64,000 bases of DNA from Ailurus styani (lineage: Eukaryota; Chordata; Mammalia; Carnivora; Ailuridae): NCBI GenBank assembly GCA_002007465.1, contig LNAC01000854.1:490352-554351 (forward strand). The letters run 5' to 3'. Each line of letters opens with the position of its first letter. Positions within the stretch are counted from its first letter, which is position 1. This document shows positions 11,906-24,953 of this stretch, piece by piece. The notes under the pieces are model-generated. The model did not search any database. It worked only from the letters and a program-made list of their open reading frames with translations, and was not told the origin of the DNA. The translations under genes were made by a program, and so were the position numbers.

Positions 11906-14334
11906 ATGATCTTCTAAAGACCTTTGTTAAGGGTCTACAAGGAAGTATTTCTGTTATTTTTCATGGACCAAAAAATTCTGGTTCACCTAAGAACAGGGTG
12001 GGAGTAGGTGGTTGGGGTGGAGTTGGGATAAAGACTCTGGTCTTGAACAGGAAATTAGCTTGGATCACCATAAGAAGAGAGAAGTGATCAGTTCTCTCAA
12101 CAAAAAATATAAATAGTTGATGGTCGGGGTCAGTGTTTGTTTATTCACAAATAATCTGGGAAATAGGCCTGTAATTTTACACATATGGACAACAGCTACA
12201 ACTTGGTAGATAATACTAGGCAAATTGGTAAGTGGATGAGAATACGTTAAAGTAAGAGTTTATAAAATACACGAAAACAGCCAGAGAACTGTCAACTAAA
12301 ATAAAAGGATGCTGTAAATGCCCTTGAAGAAAAATAAACTGCTTGTACGAAGATTGGATCAGAATAGCTGTTCTGTGATGCAGAAATGAAATCCAAAAGT
12401 GAGTTTTAAAACGGAAAATAAGCTCCAACGAGCCCCCCAAACCTTGCAAATATTGATAATCCTCTAGAACAGTACTAGTAAGGCACAGAAGGTAATGTCC
12501 CACTGTTGTGTGATCCATTCACAACTCCTGCTGATGAGGCACTCATTACCAAGGCCTTGGGAGGGACTGTTTAGTTTTCCCTAGGCCCTGCCTTTACTTT
12601 GGGCAGCAGCCACGAGGCTGGTAGCAATTCTTCATCAATGCAACACTGTAAGAGTTCATACTTTTCTGAACATTACTATATCACCAGCACAATTTTTAAA
12701 TCATTTTATTTTAAAAACCATTATTTAAGGCGTGCTTTAGAATATAATATATAAATAAAAAGTGAAGAATAAAAGGTATGTCAAGCCTTCTGGCTGTGAT
12801 AAAGCACCATCTCTGAGATAATATACTTCGTTATCTAAAGACTTTTTAGAGTTCTGATGAATCAATAAATTATTTTCAGATATGAAATACTACTTCTTTT
12901 TCCTGTTCCTTATTAATATCAACAACTTCAATTTCTCAGGCCTACTGACTTTCCCCTGCTCGGGGAAACAAACCTTTGTACAATCCTTCTAGTTTTTGGT
13001 ACAATTGTTACTTTGACCAGCATTTTTACACTAGAAACCAAAGTTTTCCTTGGGCACTAAATACCGTATTTTAGTCCACCCGAGGACTCTCTCTCAAGTG
13101 CTGCCTCTACTTGCTCCAGGCAGGGGAGTCCAGTGCAACTGGTAGGCAAGGAGATAGATGGCTTCATCAGTAAGTGCTAAAAATACCGGACGCTCTTATG
13201 AAGACAATCCCTTTTAACTCTCTTATTAGTTTTTTCTCCTACTTAAATTTTGTCCTCCATCTCTCTGACTTCCCTAGTATAAAACTTTGTAAGCTGGGAG
13301 CATATGTGGTTTCTGGTCCTTCCGGACCCCCACATCCAGATCCAGACTTACATATGCCTGTATCCCAAACACCACTCAGCACATATCTGCTGCTGGATGA
13401 CTGTGTCCAGCAGGAGACGCTCCCAAGGAACGCAGGCTCCCAATGTTTGTCAAAGCAGCTAAACTACCATGTTCATGTTCTGGCTCTTGGTTTAAAATGC
13501 TCTCTTATGTGAATGTTAAAAAGAGAATGTATAGGTTTTCTTTGTCAAGATGTTTTCTCCGGGTCTAAGTTTTTTGTTCCTGTTTCATTGTTCTTCAATA
13601 GGATCCTGGTATCTTACCCTATTAACAGCGACATTCATTCCAGTATAAAACACACCAAAACTTTAATTGCACGAGTCCATTTTAGGGTATGTACCATACC
13701 AATGTGATGTGACTAACATGCACAACTTTCATGTTTCATCACACGTGGTCCAAGTTTAAACCCTTAGGAAATAAATCCCAGGCACCTTTATATTCAGTCT
13801 GTTGAAAAAGAATGTTATCAGTTGTGCTGTGATTTTTCATTTTGATGTTATCTCACTATATCCTTCTAACATTTCTCCAAAGGAAATGACTGTCAGACAC
13901 ATATCTCAGAGAAACAGTCAATCGGTAATTAATCATTAGTGAATTGTCAGATCATCTATAAACTAGCCAAGAACATTATAAGCAATGTTTATCCTAAAAT
14001 ATCAATTTCTCTTCCTCAGAGAAATAATGATATATTAAGGCCTTTGTGGAAACCTGTCTCTGAACACTCAAGCATCAGTGACTGGGTTTGGTGCTCTGTG
14101 CATAAGGTACATAAGGCCTCATGCTGTGGGTTATAAAGAAAACCTCAAGATCCATGAAATGTAGAAGGTGAAATAAGGTTAAAATCATAAGAAACTTAAT
14201 GAAATTCAATAATGGCTCAATATAAATATATCAAGGGGGTGGAAGTTAGTGTTTATCAGGTGAATTGAAGAGAGAATCATTGCTGTAACACTTACTATAC
14301 TGGCATTTTATAGGAAAACTGCATCTAGAAAGAA
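11906..14334. other. unique, gene-free stretch
   Basis: No repeat family was recognised with confidence. Frames at 12216-12518 (minus) and 13174-13512 (plus) are isolated, without family resemblance or splice context. Confidence 0.4.
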
Positions 14335-14910
14335 TGAGAAGAACTGCATTTTGAAGGGAATCAGAACAAGCCACCCCAAACAGGCCACTCTGGCACACTG
14401 ATTATTTTGAGCAGAAGGCACTTAAGAAATAGCAGAGGCAGGAAAGGCTCTCTGACCTCCCCCTCTGTACCCAAAAGCAGGGCGTACATTTCTCATGAGT
14501 CAGGTGCCCTCCCTGTACCATGATGAGATCATTCAGACCTAATAAAATAACCCTTTATTTCCATTCATTTTCTCCATATATTTCCTAGTCACTTTGCCAA
14601 TTTTACTGCCCCTAACCCAAACACTTTCTCCCTTTGTCTTGACAAGTCTCCACAATTTATTGTTCTTTGTTAAAATGGTATATAAACTCTTAGGCCTATG
14701 TATTTATTTGGGTCCTCATTTCTTATATATGACGGCTTCCACGTACATACAAAAATATTAACATTGACTAAAATGTATATGCTTTTCTCCTGTTCATCTG
14801 TTTTCTGTCAGTGTGAGTCTCAGGCTCCCGTCATAGAACCTAAGAAGATAGAGGAAAATTCTCCCTCCCAACCTCCTGCCCAGAATCTCAAATGGATGGG
14901 TAGCATTTGA
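14335..14910 (+). mobile_element. ERV-type LTR
   Basis: The segment has LTR architecture. A U3-like start 'aagccaccccaaacaggccac' leads to a TATA-like 'ggtatataaactctt' near 14678, then 'tttgggtcctcatttctt' and a U5-like 'ttttctcctgttcatctgttttctgtca', a phrase seen in gammaretrovirus-like LTRs. There is no attached gag, pol or env. Limits and family are tentative. It is an old regulatory relic with no coding capacity. Confidence 0.5.
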
Positions 14911-15004
14911 ATGAGAAGGAGGAAGGCATTTTGCACAAAGTCTCCATTTGTTAACTCCTCTAAATCTTAAAAAAAAAAAAAAAAAGAAAAAATCTTTTTT
15001 TTGA

Positions 15005-15995
15005 TGTGAGCTAATATAGCACTAATATCAAAACCTCACAAAATCTAATTAAGATAACTTCAAGAAATATAAAATAATTAGTGATAAATTTGATAAAAGA
15101 TTAACAAGGGATGTCAACTAAAAATTATAAAACATTGCTGAGAGAAATTAAGTCCTAAGGAGGAATACACTGTGTTCTTTGGCCAGAAGATTCAGTATTG
15201 TTAAAAAGATCAAAGTTAGGGTGCCTGGATGGCTCAGTGGGTTAAACCCTCTGCTTTTGGCTCAGGTCATGATCTCAGGGTCCTGGGATCGAGCCCCGCA
15301 TCAGGCTCCCTGCTCAGTGGGGAGCCTGCTTCNCCCCCCCCCCCCGCCTGCCTCTCTGCCTCCTTGTGATCTCTCTCCCTCTGTGAAAGAAATAAAATCT
15401 TTAAAAAGAAAAAAAAGATCAAAGTTGGAGTATTTATACTATCTGATTCTAAGATAATTATAAAGCTAGAATAACTAAGACACTGTAGTACTGGGATATA
15501 GTTAGTCATAGAGATCAATGGAACAGAACGAAGAGTCCAGAAAAATGTCCATACATGTAACAACTGACTTCAACAAAGATTTCAAGGCAATTCGGTTGGG
15601 AAAAAAATTCAACAAATGGTGTTGGAAACACAGGGTAACCATTTGCAAAAATATGAACCTCAAGCCTTAACTCGTCATTTACAAAAATTAATTCAAGATG
15701 GACCGTGGATCTAAATATAAGAGCAAAAGCTATGAAACTTTTAAACAATGATACAAGAACACATTTTAATGACCTTGGGTTAAACAAAGATTTCTTAAAT
15801 AAGACACAAAAAAGCATGAGTTACAAAATTTTAAAAATCAGTAAATTTGATTTCATTAAAATTAGAAACTTTTCTTCAAAAGAAACTGTTAGGGAAATGA
15901 AAAGGTAGACATAGACTAGGGACAGTATTGGCAAAACAGATATCCAAAAAAAGGACTCGTATCTAGAATATACAACTGAATGGTTGAAGGGAAAT
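15005..15995 (+). mobile_element. L1 ORF2 internal fragment with nested SINE
   Basis: Ordered ORF2 text is 'ctaagataattataaagctagaataactaagac' in pieces, 'agagatcaatggaacagaa', 'caaatggtgttggaaacac', 'ttaattcaagatggaccgtgg', 'tttgatttcattaaaatta' and 'ggactcgtatctagaatata'. Many stops and frameshifts mark it as dead. The SINE at 15218-15411 interrupts it. Confidence 0.85.
15218..15411 (+). mobile_element. CAN SINE, young, inside L1
   Basis: Forward SINE, 'agggtgcctggatggctcag' with 'gtgggttaaaccctctgc', a C-run containing one undetermined base at 15333, and a tail 'aataaaatctttaaaaag'. A 15-bp target duplication, aaaaagatcaaagtt, is at 15203-15217 and 15412-15426. Confidence 0.96.
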
Positions 15996-16069
15996 AGATG
16001 AAAGGAATCAGAAGATGGCACCCAAAAGAGGCCACTCTAGCACATCGATTTTGGGGGTAAAATAAATGA

Positions 16070-16495
16070 ATACATATATGTACCATGTCAGAAGACAAAC
16101 TACAAATAAACTTACAATACATATAAGTTCAAAAGGCCTAAGAGAAAAAAGTCCTTTCATGCAACTTTACGTATATAACTCTTATAACTTGTTAATATCA
16201 AGACCAACAGCCCAATAAAAAAATAGGCCAAAGATTTGAACCATGGTTTTTCAGCTGTGGTGTTTACAGACAGTTTGGGTTGGATAATAACCTCACTATG
16301 GAAGGTTGTCTTGTGCACTGCAGGAGTTTAGCCTTTCCCATCTTACCCAATAGATGTCAGTAGGATCCCTAGTAGCGAGAACCCAAAAGGTCTTAAGACA
16401 TTGCTAATGGTCCCATGGGAAGCAAAACTGCCCCAAATGAGAACCATTGATTTCAATTAACTTTACCAAAGAAGATGTAGAGATGACAAACCCAT
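16070..16495 (+). mobile_element. second L1 ORF2 fragment, split by MER20
   Basis: 'Atgtcagaagacaaactac', 'caacagcccaataaaaaaatagg' and 'ccaaagatttgaac' are ORF2 text that resumes after the MER20 at 'actttaccaaagaagatgtag'. This is an older copy than the L1 ending at 15995. Confidence 0.7.
16242..16451 (-). mobile_element. MER20 hAT transposon fossil
   Basis: In reverse, the block matches MER20 end to end: 'gttggataataacctcactatggaagg', 'cttgtgcactgcaggag', 'aatagatgtcagtagg', 'gacattgctaatggtccc' and terminal 'gagaaccattg'. The 8-bp flanks atttgaac (16234-16241) and atttcaat (16452-16459) match at 6 of 8, consistent with a decayed hAT target duplication. It splits an L1, so the L1 is older. 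Confidence 0.85.
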
Positions 16496-17010
16496 ACAAC
16501 CTACGATAATCAACTAAAAACTACTGAAAACAATGGGAGTGTTCGATAAAGTTCTATAATACACAAATACTAAAAAGATAGAAATATGAAAAAACAATGA
16601 AAGGTTAAGATTTTACACTCAACTGCAACAAAACAAGCTATATACATAAGCTTGAAAAGAAATGTACTGAACTTACATGAAGGAAGCTATAAAATGTTAC
16701 TGAAGCGGCATGGAAAAAGGTATAAATAAGTAAATATGTGCCCGGAGAACAAATTAAAAGTATGAAAAATTTCCCTAATCTTATAAACTCCGTGAAATTG
16801 CAATAAAAGTAAGATTTTCCTTTAGGAACAAAGTAAAACAACTCTAAAGCTCCCTGAAAGCATAGAAGAATACCAAGGAAAGTATGTGGAAGAATAAACT
16901 GTACTTATCAGAAACAGTATATGGATAGGAAAAATGCATAGAAAAATCACAGGGATCAATCGTATATACTTGGATATTTTATGTTTGATAAAGGCAATGT
17001 TTTCAAATGG
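16496..17010 (+). mobile_element. degenerate L1 ORF2 fragment
   Basis: Text such as 'gaaaagaaatgtactgaacttacatgaagg', 'ctataaaatgttactgaag' and 'ggaaagtatgtggaag' resembles diverged L1 ORF2. It is heavily mutated and its limits are approximate. Confidence 0.45.
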
Positions 17011-17669
17011 TAAGCACGTGGTGAACTGACGGACGAGCAAACCGGCCAGCAACATGGAGGAGAAAATGGCATCAGTCCCTTCCATTACTTCTACTCTCAA
17101 ATGAATTTCAAATGATCCACATCGGAATTTTAAATGAGAACAAAAAAAAGGAAAAAAAAAGAAAAAATACTTGGACAGTTTTAACACTTTTGACAGGAGG
17201 AAAGTCTATTACAGATAAGACATACAAGACTACTAAATCTGAGTGCATAAAGCTGAAACATCTTTAGCTAATTTATACATATCTAAATGACTAAATCTCA
17301 AAAACATGCTGTTCTATTACTATAGAAGTCTGAATATTACATAAAACTTGCTTTTGCAGAAGACATTTTAAATAGAGAAAGCAACATAATAGATTGCGTA
17401 TAGAAACACATGCAGGCATTCAAAAATACATAAAAAGTTTTAGAAGGATATAGAGCATTTTATCACTCAGGAAGATAAATGAGGTCCCGTGTGGTGGTCT
17501 GGAAGAGTAGCTCTTCTTGTAATATTTTACATGTTTTATTTCTTAAGGTTAAAAAAAGAACTGGAAACAAAGAACTGTGGATTCTGGATGGTAGCAATGT
17601 GAAGAAGAATTATGTTACTTTTCTACATTTCTGCATTTCAAAAAAATTCTTAAAGATTCAAAGTTTTTT

Positions 17670-18400
17670 GGGGTGAAATAAATGAACACATATGTGTATC
17701 ATGTCAGAAGACAAACTACAAATTAATTTATAATACATATAAGTTAAATAAGCCTAAGAGAAAATAGTCCTTTCATGCCACTGAGAAGATGAACAATCCA
17801 ACAGAGAATGAGTAGGCAATTAAAAAAATTTACAAATCCTGTAAGAAAGATGCTCTATTTCACTAATAATTAAGTAATAATTTCCCAAATAATTAAAATG
17901 ACAATTTTCTTTACTAGATTGGCAAAGAAAATTCATTTTGGCAAGTATGCGAATATACACACACATACACACATATGTATATTAGCTCATGATCCAGCCA
18001 TCTTTCTCCTGGACATTGAGTCCTCCTGACTACTCACATAAATACATATACAAGGGTTTTAGCTATAACAGTGTAATAAAAAAAAATCTAGACAAGCTCC
18101 ACATATATCTATGAAACTAGAGTTGGTTTAGTATGTCATGGTGGGCGCCTGGGTGGCTCAGTTGGTTGAGCGACTGCCTTCAGCTCAGGTCATGATCCTG
18201 GAGTCCCAGGATGGAGTCCCACATCGGGCTCCCTGCTCAGCAGGGAGTCTGCTTCTCCCTCTGACCTTCTCCCCTCTCATGCTCGCTCTCTCTCTCACAT
18301 AAAAAATAAAATCTTTAAAAAAAAATATGTCATGGTAACTCTAAACAATATGACGCTATGTGTGTGTTAAATAAATTTGTTGGCTCTGTATTTTTAAAGT
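17670..18400 (+). mobile_element. old L1M ORF2 fragment with nested SINE
   Basis: 'Atgtcagaagacaaactac', 'ccaacagagaatgagtaggc', 'tttcactaataattaagtaa' and 'actagattggcaaagaaaa' follow L1M ORF2 order, then 'gatccagccatctttctcctgg'. A CAN SINE splits it at 18143-18325. The first 100 bases match 16040-16140 because both are L1 copies. Confidence 0.65.
18143..18325 (+). mobile_element. CAN SINE
   Basis: Forward SINE, 'gggcgcctgggtggctcagttggttgagcgactgcc', with CT-rich body and 'aataaaatctttaaaaaaaaa' tail. An 11-bp target duplication, tatgtcatggt, is at 18132-18142 and 18326-18336. Confidence 0.96.
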
Positions 18401-20576
18401 AAGGCAGTATATTTGAGAATACATAACATGCTTGCAGGGATAAAAGCTATACAGTATATATTTTGAACATTTTTTGGTTAAAAATATACATATAGACATC
18501 CAAGAAGCGGATGGGATTCTAAGTAGGATGAAATCAAAGAGATCCACACTGAAACACATTATAATCAAAATGAGGAAAGATAATACCCAAAGGAAAGTCT
18601 TAAAAGCTTCAAGACGGAAATGACCTTTCACGATGGATCATAAATATATGCACATACACCCGCCCCCCCAGAGTAACAAAAGCATAAAGTTCTAGGAAAT
18701 AAATACCAAATTTTTGGAAGCAATTACCTATGGCAGTTAGAACATGATGAGACTACATTTTCTATGTTTCATTACTTTGACAACATAGCTTTTACAAAGA
18801 AGAAATTTTTTTAATGTTGATTTTAAATTTTACTTATTTATTTTGTAGGAGCTCATAAGCAAAGATATAAATGGTAAGTAGCCTAAGTAGCCTGAGAACA
18901 CGAAGAGAATTTCTGAAGATTTTAAAGATGGAAGAAGGTAATAGTTGTGATTCTTCAAGTGATGTGCTGTAATCTTTTACTCTAGATGAAGAGATTTTGT
19001 GGTAATTACTAATGGTCTAAATTAATGCAGAACTGCCTTAAGTTCTTGACTACCCTCCTAAGTACAAGTAACTGTAAAGAAACAAAAAAAATTCTATACT
19101 TTTCTACCTGAAACAATATTTGAAATATTTATATATATGCAAAGTAGGTTATATTTCATCCAAGTTGTCATCAATTCATCCAATTCTTGACATGATATAT
19201 AATTTTTAATGATGTGAAAAAATATTCTGAGTACTCTATCCAAAATCATCTAAGTATTAATAAGACCAAAAGTTATAATGACACACTAAATATAACCAAA
19301 ACTTAGGGCAATATTTCCTCCTTTTCTATCACAAAATAGATAACTTGCACTCACAAAAACACAGTATAGGCAGCAAATGAGAATTCTCCATGGCATCTTC
19401 TGATAAGTAGTACCACTGCCAACCTCAACAAATTCCCAAGACATTTTAAAATGAGCAGTTTAATTGCCAGCTCCAAAATAAATCATTTTATTTATGCAAA
19501 GACTAAGACAGTCTTAGATATATGGTAGAATGTTTGCCTCCTTCCTCTCTGTGCCCAAGACTGAAGGATCTGACAGTCACCCCAACTAATCCCCTTGAAA
19601 GTCCAAGATCAGATTCATTCCCAGTGTCTGTCATCTCTAGTGCAGTGCTCCGAGCACTCTTTCAGTCCGCTCTCCTCCAAGTGAATTCAACACAGGCCGC
19701 TGGAGTATTCCACTAGTTAGTCTTTTAATCTACTAAGAAATGTGCTCTATTTCCCACAAAATATGTAAACTGAGTTTGTACTGCAGATTTCTCATATGGA
19801 CTGCCTTCCTATGAGGCTGAGGACTGCCTTAGCTTAGCTGTTGGTTTTTCAGGAATAACGACCCAAGAGTCTGCATTCAACTAAGGAAATGGTTGATTTG
19901 GGGTGGCTTGTGAAGGAGTAATTTGACACCATCCACAATTTGATAATGATGGAGAGAATGTACTTTGTAACTTTACTAGGAGAAAATCTGTACAACTGTT
20001 CAAACTTTAGGCCCATATACAGGAAACACCTTATATGTCCTGCATCTCTGTTACAGAAACAGTATTTTGAAAAGGCTGGAAAATAAGAAAAATTACCCAT
20101 AATCTTATCACTCTAATTAATTTTCTCACTTTCAATCTTTATGCATGTATGTACGTGATTTTTTGTGCAGCATAGTCCAATCATAGCATGTGCAATTTTA
20201 TATTGATTTTAAATTTATCTTCCAAATGAAAAATGGTTTCTCAACCAGCAACTTCATCGTTGTCATGACAGAGCAGACATTTCAAGAAGGGTGGGAAGGG
20301 AACTATTTTAAAATCTAATCAGGTGTTTATAAACCCGTTGGGGTCTTCTGGAATCTCAGCAGGTGTAGGTCTACATTTCCTTCCTGGTTATGCTCTCGGT
20401 GAATGAGTCTGGGTCTACCCCATGGCATCACAGCCTCGCTGGAATGAACACAGCTTCAGATGTATCTGGTAGACACTTGCACACGTTTTCTATTTAATCT
20501 CTGCTACGGTTGTCCTTTTTCATTTCTAATTTTACTTTTTTGTGCTTTCTCCTTTATGTTTTCTGATGGCCCACTG
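18401..20576. other. unique, gene-free stretch
   Basis: AT-rich, with no confident repeat or exon. Frames at 19522-19716 and 19849-20100 are short and lack supporting context. Confidence 0.4.
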
Positions 20577-20784
20577 TTTTTTTAAGAGTTATTATTTTAG
20601 ATAGAAGAACAGAGACGGGAGGGGCAGAGGGAGAGAAAAAGAATCTCCGAGAGACTCCACGCTGATCATGACCCGCCTGCTCCCCCCCAACTCCCCCAGC
20701 AGGGCTCCATCTCACAGCCCTGAGATCATGACCTGAGCTGAAATCTAGAGCGATGCTTAACTGATTGAGCCACCCAGGAGCCCC
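20577..20784 (-). mobile_element. CAN SINE, old
   Basis: Reverse SINE with 'ctgattgagccacccaggagcccc' head, 'ccctgagatcatgacctgagctg' B-box region, a run of C (20683-20689) and a short T tract at 20577-20584. It is diverged, and no clear target duplication remains. Confidence 0.9.
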
Positions 20785-20979
20785 ATCTGATAAGTTCACT
20801 TTCTATAGTTGTTTCTTGCTCTCTATTTTTAAGAACCAGCTTTGTGACTACTTAACAATTGTCATTTTTAATTTCTCCTTTGATTGTTTTCCTTTTATTT
20901 GACTTCCTTAGCTACACTGCATTATTCTATTTGTAGCTTCCTGAGTTAAAAATGGATTTATGTTTTTTATTTTTGTTTA

Positions 20980-21165
20980 TTTTAAAGATTTACTTATTTG
21001 AGAGAAAGTACCAGTGTGGGGAGGGGCAGAGGGAGAGAATCTCAAGCAGATGCCCTACTAAGCAGGGAGCCTGACATGGGGCTCAATCTCACGACCCATG
21101 AGATCATAGCCTGAGCCAAATCCAAGAGCTGGACGCTTAACCGACTGAACCACCCAGGCACCCCC
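20980..21165 (-). mobile_element. CAN SINE, old
   Basis: Reverse SINE, 'accgactgaaccacccaggcacccc' head with 'cccatgagatcatagcctgagcc'. It lies about 195 bases from the previous SINE in the same orientation. Confidence 0.9.
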
Positions 21166-24100
21166 TTTTTTTCATTTTTAGAACGCAAATATTCAATGCT
21201 ATATATTTCCTGAGCAAACCTGCCTATATTCTATGATATGTAAGTGATTCCTTTTTCAGTTCTTATAATGTATAAATATTCTTTTTGACTCAAAGTTGTT
21301 AAAGAGTACATTTTTACTTTCCACAATGTGTTGTTATCAATTAATGAATTACTGTAATTTTAGTTTTATTGTATTACATCTGAATGTGGAGTGTATAATT
21401 TTAATTTCAGGGACAAAGTGGACTTTTGGGGGGGCATTTAATTTTCTGAATTTCCAAGGTGATTTAAAAAATAATTCCGTTTTATTATTTCATCATATGC
21501 TTATATATATATGCTTATTTCAAGTACACACAAGCATATATATTTATGTATACATCTTTTTATTGGTTATGCAAAACTTAGTAATAATTCAGATCCTTTA
21601 CCTCTTTTTGCTGTTTCTTGATCTGTCTTGAGCTGACAGGGGTTAAAGCCTGTCATCACTATTGTGTTTGTCAGTTTCTTTCGCTTTCCTATAATATATG
21701 CTTTATGGAGTGTAGTATAGTAGTATTTAGGTATATACTTGTACCCTCATTATGCCCTTAAATATATAAATTCCTCATTCATATCTCTCTTGACATAGCT
21801 TGTCTTGAATCTGTCTGTGTCTAGTGAAAATTCCAACAGTTTTATTCTTGTTAGTACCTTTAACTTGATTTACATTGAACCTTTCTGGGTCACTTTTTTT
21901 TAAATGACTCTCTTGTAGTCGGTATATAAATTTTTTTTAATCCCATTTTTAAACATTTTAGATTAATTTTATTTACTCAATGTGTTTGGTTTTAGTTCTT
22001 ATTTTTGGTTTGAAGTTAGAAATCACCCAACATACATTCTTATAAAAAAAAATGTGTGCCCATCCTCTCAATTAAAAATTCCTGGATAGGACCACCTTTA
22101 TTAATTTCTCAATCCTTTACAGCTCTCCGAGCTGTGCAGAAAGATTGGATTTGGAATATATTTGTTAACTGACTTGAACTGAAATGTCAGAATGAGTGAA
22201 TCTCCAGTGGTAGAGTTTGGAAAATAATTGACAATCCAGTGGTGCTAAGTTTGGGACAGAAGTCTTCCTGACCTTCCTAGAAGCACAAAACCCCAGTCAC
22301 TACATCCCTCAACAGTATGTACCTGCTACTTCTGTACTTGGCACAGACTCATCAAAGAGACACATTGTTGATCAGAAAGAAATAAAGCACACAGCTCCTT
22401 CCCCACCTTGCCATTACTACCGATCAATCGAGAGGCAGTTCCAATTTGGAATGAGATTTTAACTGCCCTACTTGCTTCTCCTAGATCAATGTGATAGCTG
22501 AAAACAGCAATAAAAGAATTTGGACAAGTTTAAAATTCAAAGGAATACAGGCTTGGAAAAGAACTGCATTTAAAATTACTGCATTCCTTCCTTTTCCTGT
22601 TTCACTTAAGCCTCTTGCTCTCTCTGCATCCCTCCCAAAGCCATTCTTCATTTACTTTAGGTTGCAAGTTAGTCTTCCTAAATACCCTTTGATAGACGTA
22701 TTTTTGAATTCTTTAAAACCACCTTTGAAATAATGAGACTGTAGTCACTGGGTTGTTATTCCTGAGCTGGGCTCCAGTCGACAGAGACTTTACAAAATCG
22801 TAAAAAAGTGACTATGGGGTCTGCTGGCTTACTTGTCCCACCTGCAGTAAAGAGAGCATCACCGTCAGGATCCTGCAGAGGGTGGGGATGCAAGTGAAAT
22901 GTTGGTAGGTTTGTTTTGTAGGAAAAATGGTTATATTCTTTTAATCAGGGCATTGGTGCTTCGTAAAGCTACTTTGTTAAGTAACATATAATGCTCTGAG
23001 ATATAAGCAGAAAGACAACCACAACGTGGTGCTGGGCCGGGGAAGCCTGCGCTAAATGAAACTGAGCAGGTCACTGGAACCGAACCACAGGAATGAAAAG
23101 CCAGGTGCCTTGGTGTTTGGGAAAAGTTTTACAAATTTTAGGAAGAATGCCTGTGGCCTAGGGAAAGGAAGAGCTCTCCCTTCTCTCTCTCTCTCTTTTT
23201 TTAGTATTATGTGAGGAGAACTCCAAAAGGTCATTAAATATAGTCTCCACGACCAATGGTCACCATCCCAATTAGTTTTCAAGATTCTTTTTGGATAATT
23301 TCTTCACAATAGATTAAATGACACTGTTGTCTGAGATCGGTATCAATCAAGCTTTGCGTACTCTTTTGTGAATTATGCTAATAAACTAAAAAATCAAAGA
23401 CTTGGAAAGGGTGGAAGTGAGGTTAACAGAAAGAGACAAATGTAGCAGGTAGATGAAAAAACAGAAATACATAAATGGATTCTTCACTCCACATTTTAAG
23501 TGCTTTTACTAGCAACAAGTAGAGAAGATAGAAAATGTCCCTTATTTCTAGAACCTAATTAGGTTGTGAATTTTGCTCCTGTAGCTGCAAAACAGAGATT
23601 GGAAAGAAATGGAGCAATATGGAGCTCCATCCAGCATAATATACACACGTATTTGATGGAGACTAAACAAATTCGAATCCAGGTAAATGAACATTTTTTT
23701 CTTCCTAAGTGTTGAAACAAAATAGCATTTGGTTTCCAATTGATTTATATATTTTGGGTTTATTATTCCTCCCAAGTTCAATCTCTAAGCTCTGTAGAGT
23801 AGCTCTCCGGTCATGCACCATAGAGGAGACAGCAGCGGGGGGCTCCATGCACGCAAACCCCTGTCCCTCTGTGGAAACTGCTGGCCAAGTTTCCATCTTA
23901 TTTGTCAATTTCACATTCTGCCAGATCTGATATTTTGATTCAGGCAACAAGAGAAGCCTCCCTCAGTCTTTTCTTCATATTTTAATTAAAGGGAAGAGGG
24001 GACAAAAAAAGGCAAGCAAGCAGGGAAAAAGTGTGAGTAGACACCTGACAGAGATTGATGTTTCTGAGTAATGAATGACTTAAAATAGCCACTCAGATTA

Positions 24101-24322
24101 TTAGGCTCTTATGTCAAACAGCTCAATTTCTTCCTACCCATCTTTCCTTTACTTTTATAAAACATGCTGAAAGCTGTGAATTTAATTCAGGTCAGTAGGG
24201 CTTTAGCTGGCTCTCGTGGTTTGGAGAATCATGACTTTTCTACTTTCATCCTATGTAAACAGTAACTCTGTATGAATCTTTTTCTTTCCTTCTCTCCTTT
24301 TTTGTTTTGTTTAAATTCACAG
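21166..24322. other. unique, AT-rich gene-free stretch
   Basis: No confident repeat was recognised. The plus-strand frame at 21296-21631 is hydrophobic because the DNA is T-rich, not because of a gene. The region ends at the exon candidate at 24323. Confidence 0.4.
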
Positions 24323-24435
24323 TGCTTCCTAAACCAACTTCCTCTCACTCTACAGTTCGACAACAGGATCTCTTATGGAACAAAATACAGTGGATATGGA
24401 TTGTCCCAAGACTGGTCAAAAACAGTTGTCTGGTG
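24323..24435 (+). other. candidate spliced exon, function unknown
   Basis: A long pyrimidine-rich tract (about 24278-24313, mostly T and C) leads to 'ttaaattcacag', a good 3' splice site. After 113 bases the sequence reads GTG|gtaagt, a near-perfect 5' splice site. Two of three frames are open throughout, one reading LPKPTSSHSTVRQ and the other CFLNQLPLTLQFDN at its start. An alternative acceptor lies at 24354 ('ctctcactctacag'). I recognise no protein family, so it may be coding, a noncoding RNA exon or a chance pairing of good sites. Confidence 0.3.
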
Positions 24436-24936
24436 GTAAGTTATGTAATCTGTGTGAATTCCAGCAGAGTTTAAAATAGGGGATGGATTTAGAAATAAAT
24501 GGCTCAAGTGACATAACGAAAGTTGTGACCTGTAGGAAAATATGCTGAACCAATTTGTAAGCTCAATTTAGCAACTACTCAACAGTCTTCCATGTTTTTT
24601 GTCTTGACCCAGGTCCTTAGGCCCTGGGGTTTTTGAGGTGAATAACAAAGAAACATCTATTCCCCATATCATTTACAGTCTGGGAAGAAACTGTTCAGTG
24701 TCCGCTTATATACATCTGTGTCTTCATCCAGAATAACAGAATCACTTCCTTTCATCTGGATTCACAGCTCTTGAGAATAGAGGTAACATTTCTCAGACTC
24801 CCCTGCAAGAAGATACACACACGTGGAGGTTTTACAGCAACTTATGGGAAATTTCCTTAAAAAGACTGCTGATGCTCTTGCTCCTCTACTTCTGCCCTGC
24901 TGCCTGGCACACTAATGGGACAGCGTTCCAGCTGCC

Positions 24937-24953
24937 GGGGGGGGGGGGGGGGG
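24937..24953 (+). repeat. run of 17 G
   Basis: An uninterrupted G homopolymer in a locally GC-rich setting. It could fold as a G-quadruplex and is prone to sequencing and replication error. Confidence 0.95.

Noticed and set aside
15976..16069. Apparent insertion matching the start of the LTR at 14335
   Set aside because: A short match ('ggccactct', 'gcacat' and flanks) is suggestive, but too little remains to call an LTR fragment.
16040..17785. About 110-base direct repeat at 16040-16140 and 17665-17770
   Set aside because: Both copies are the same part of L1 ORF2 from separate old insertions, so no special duplication is needed.
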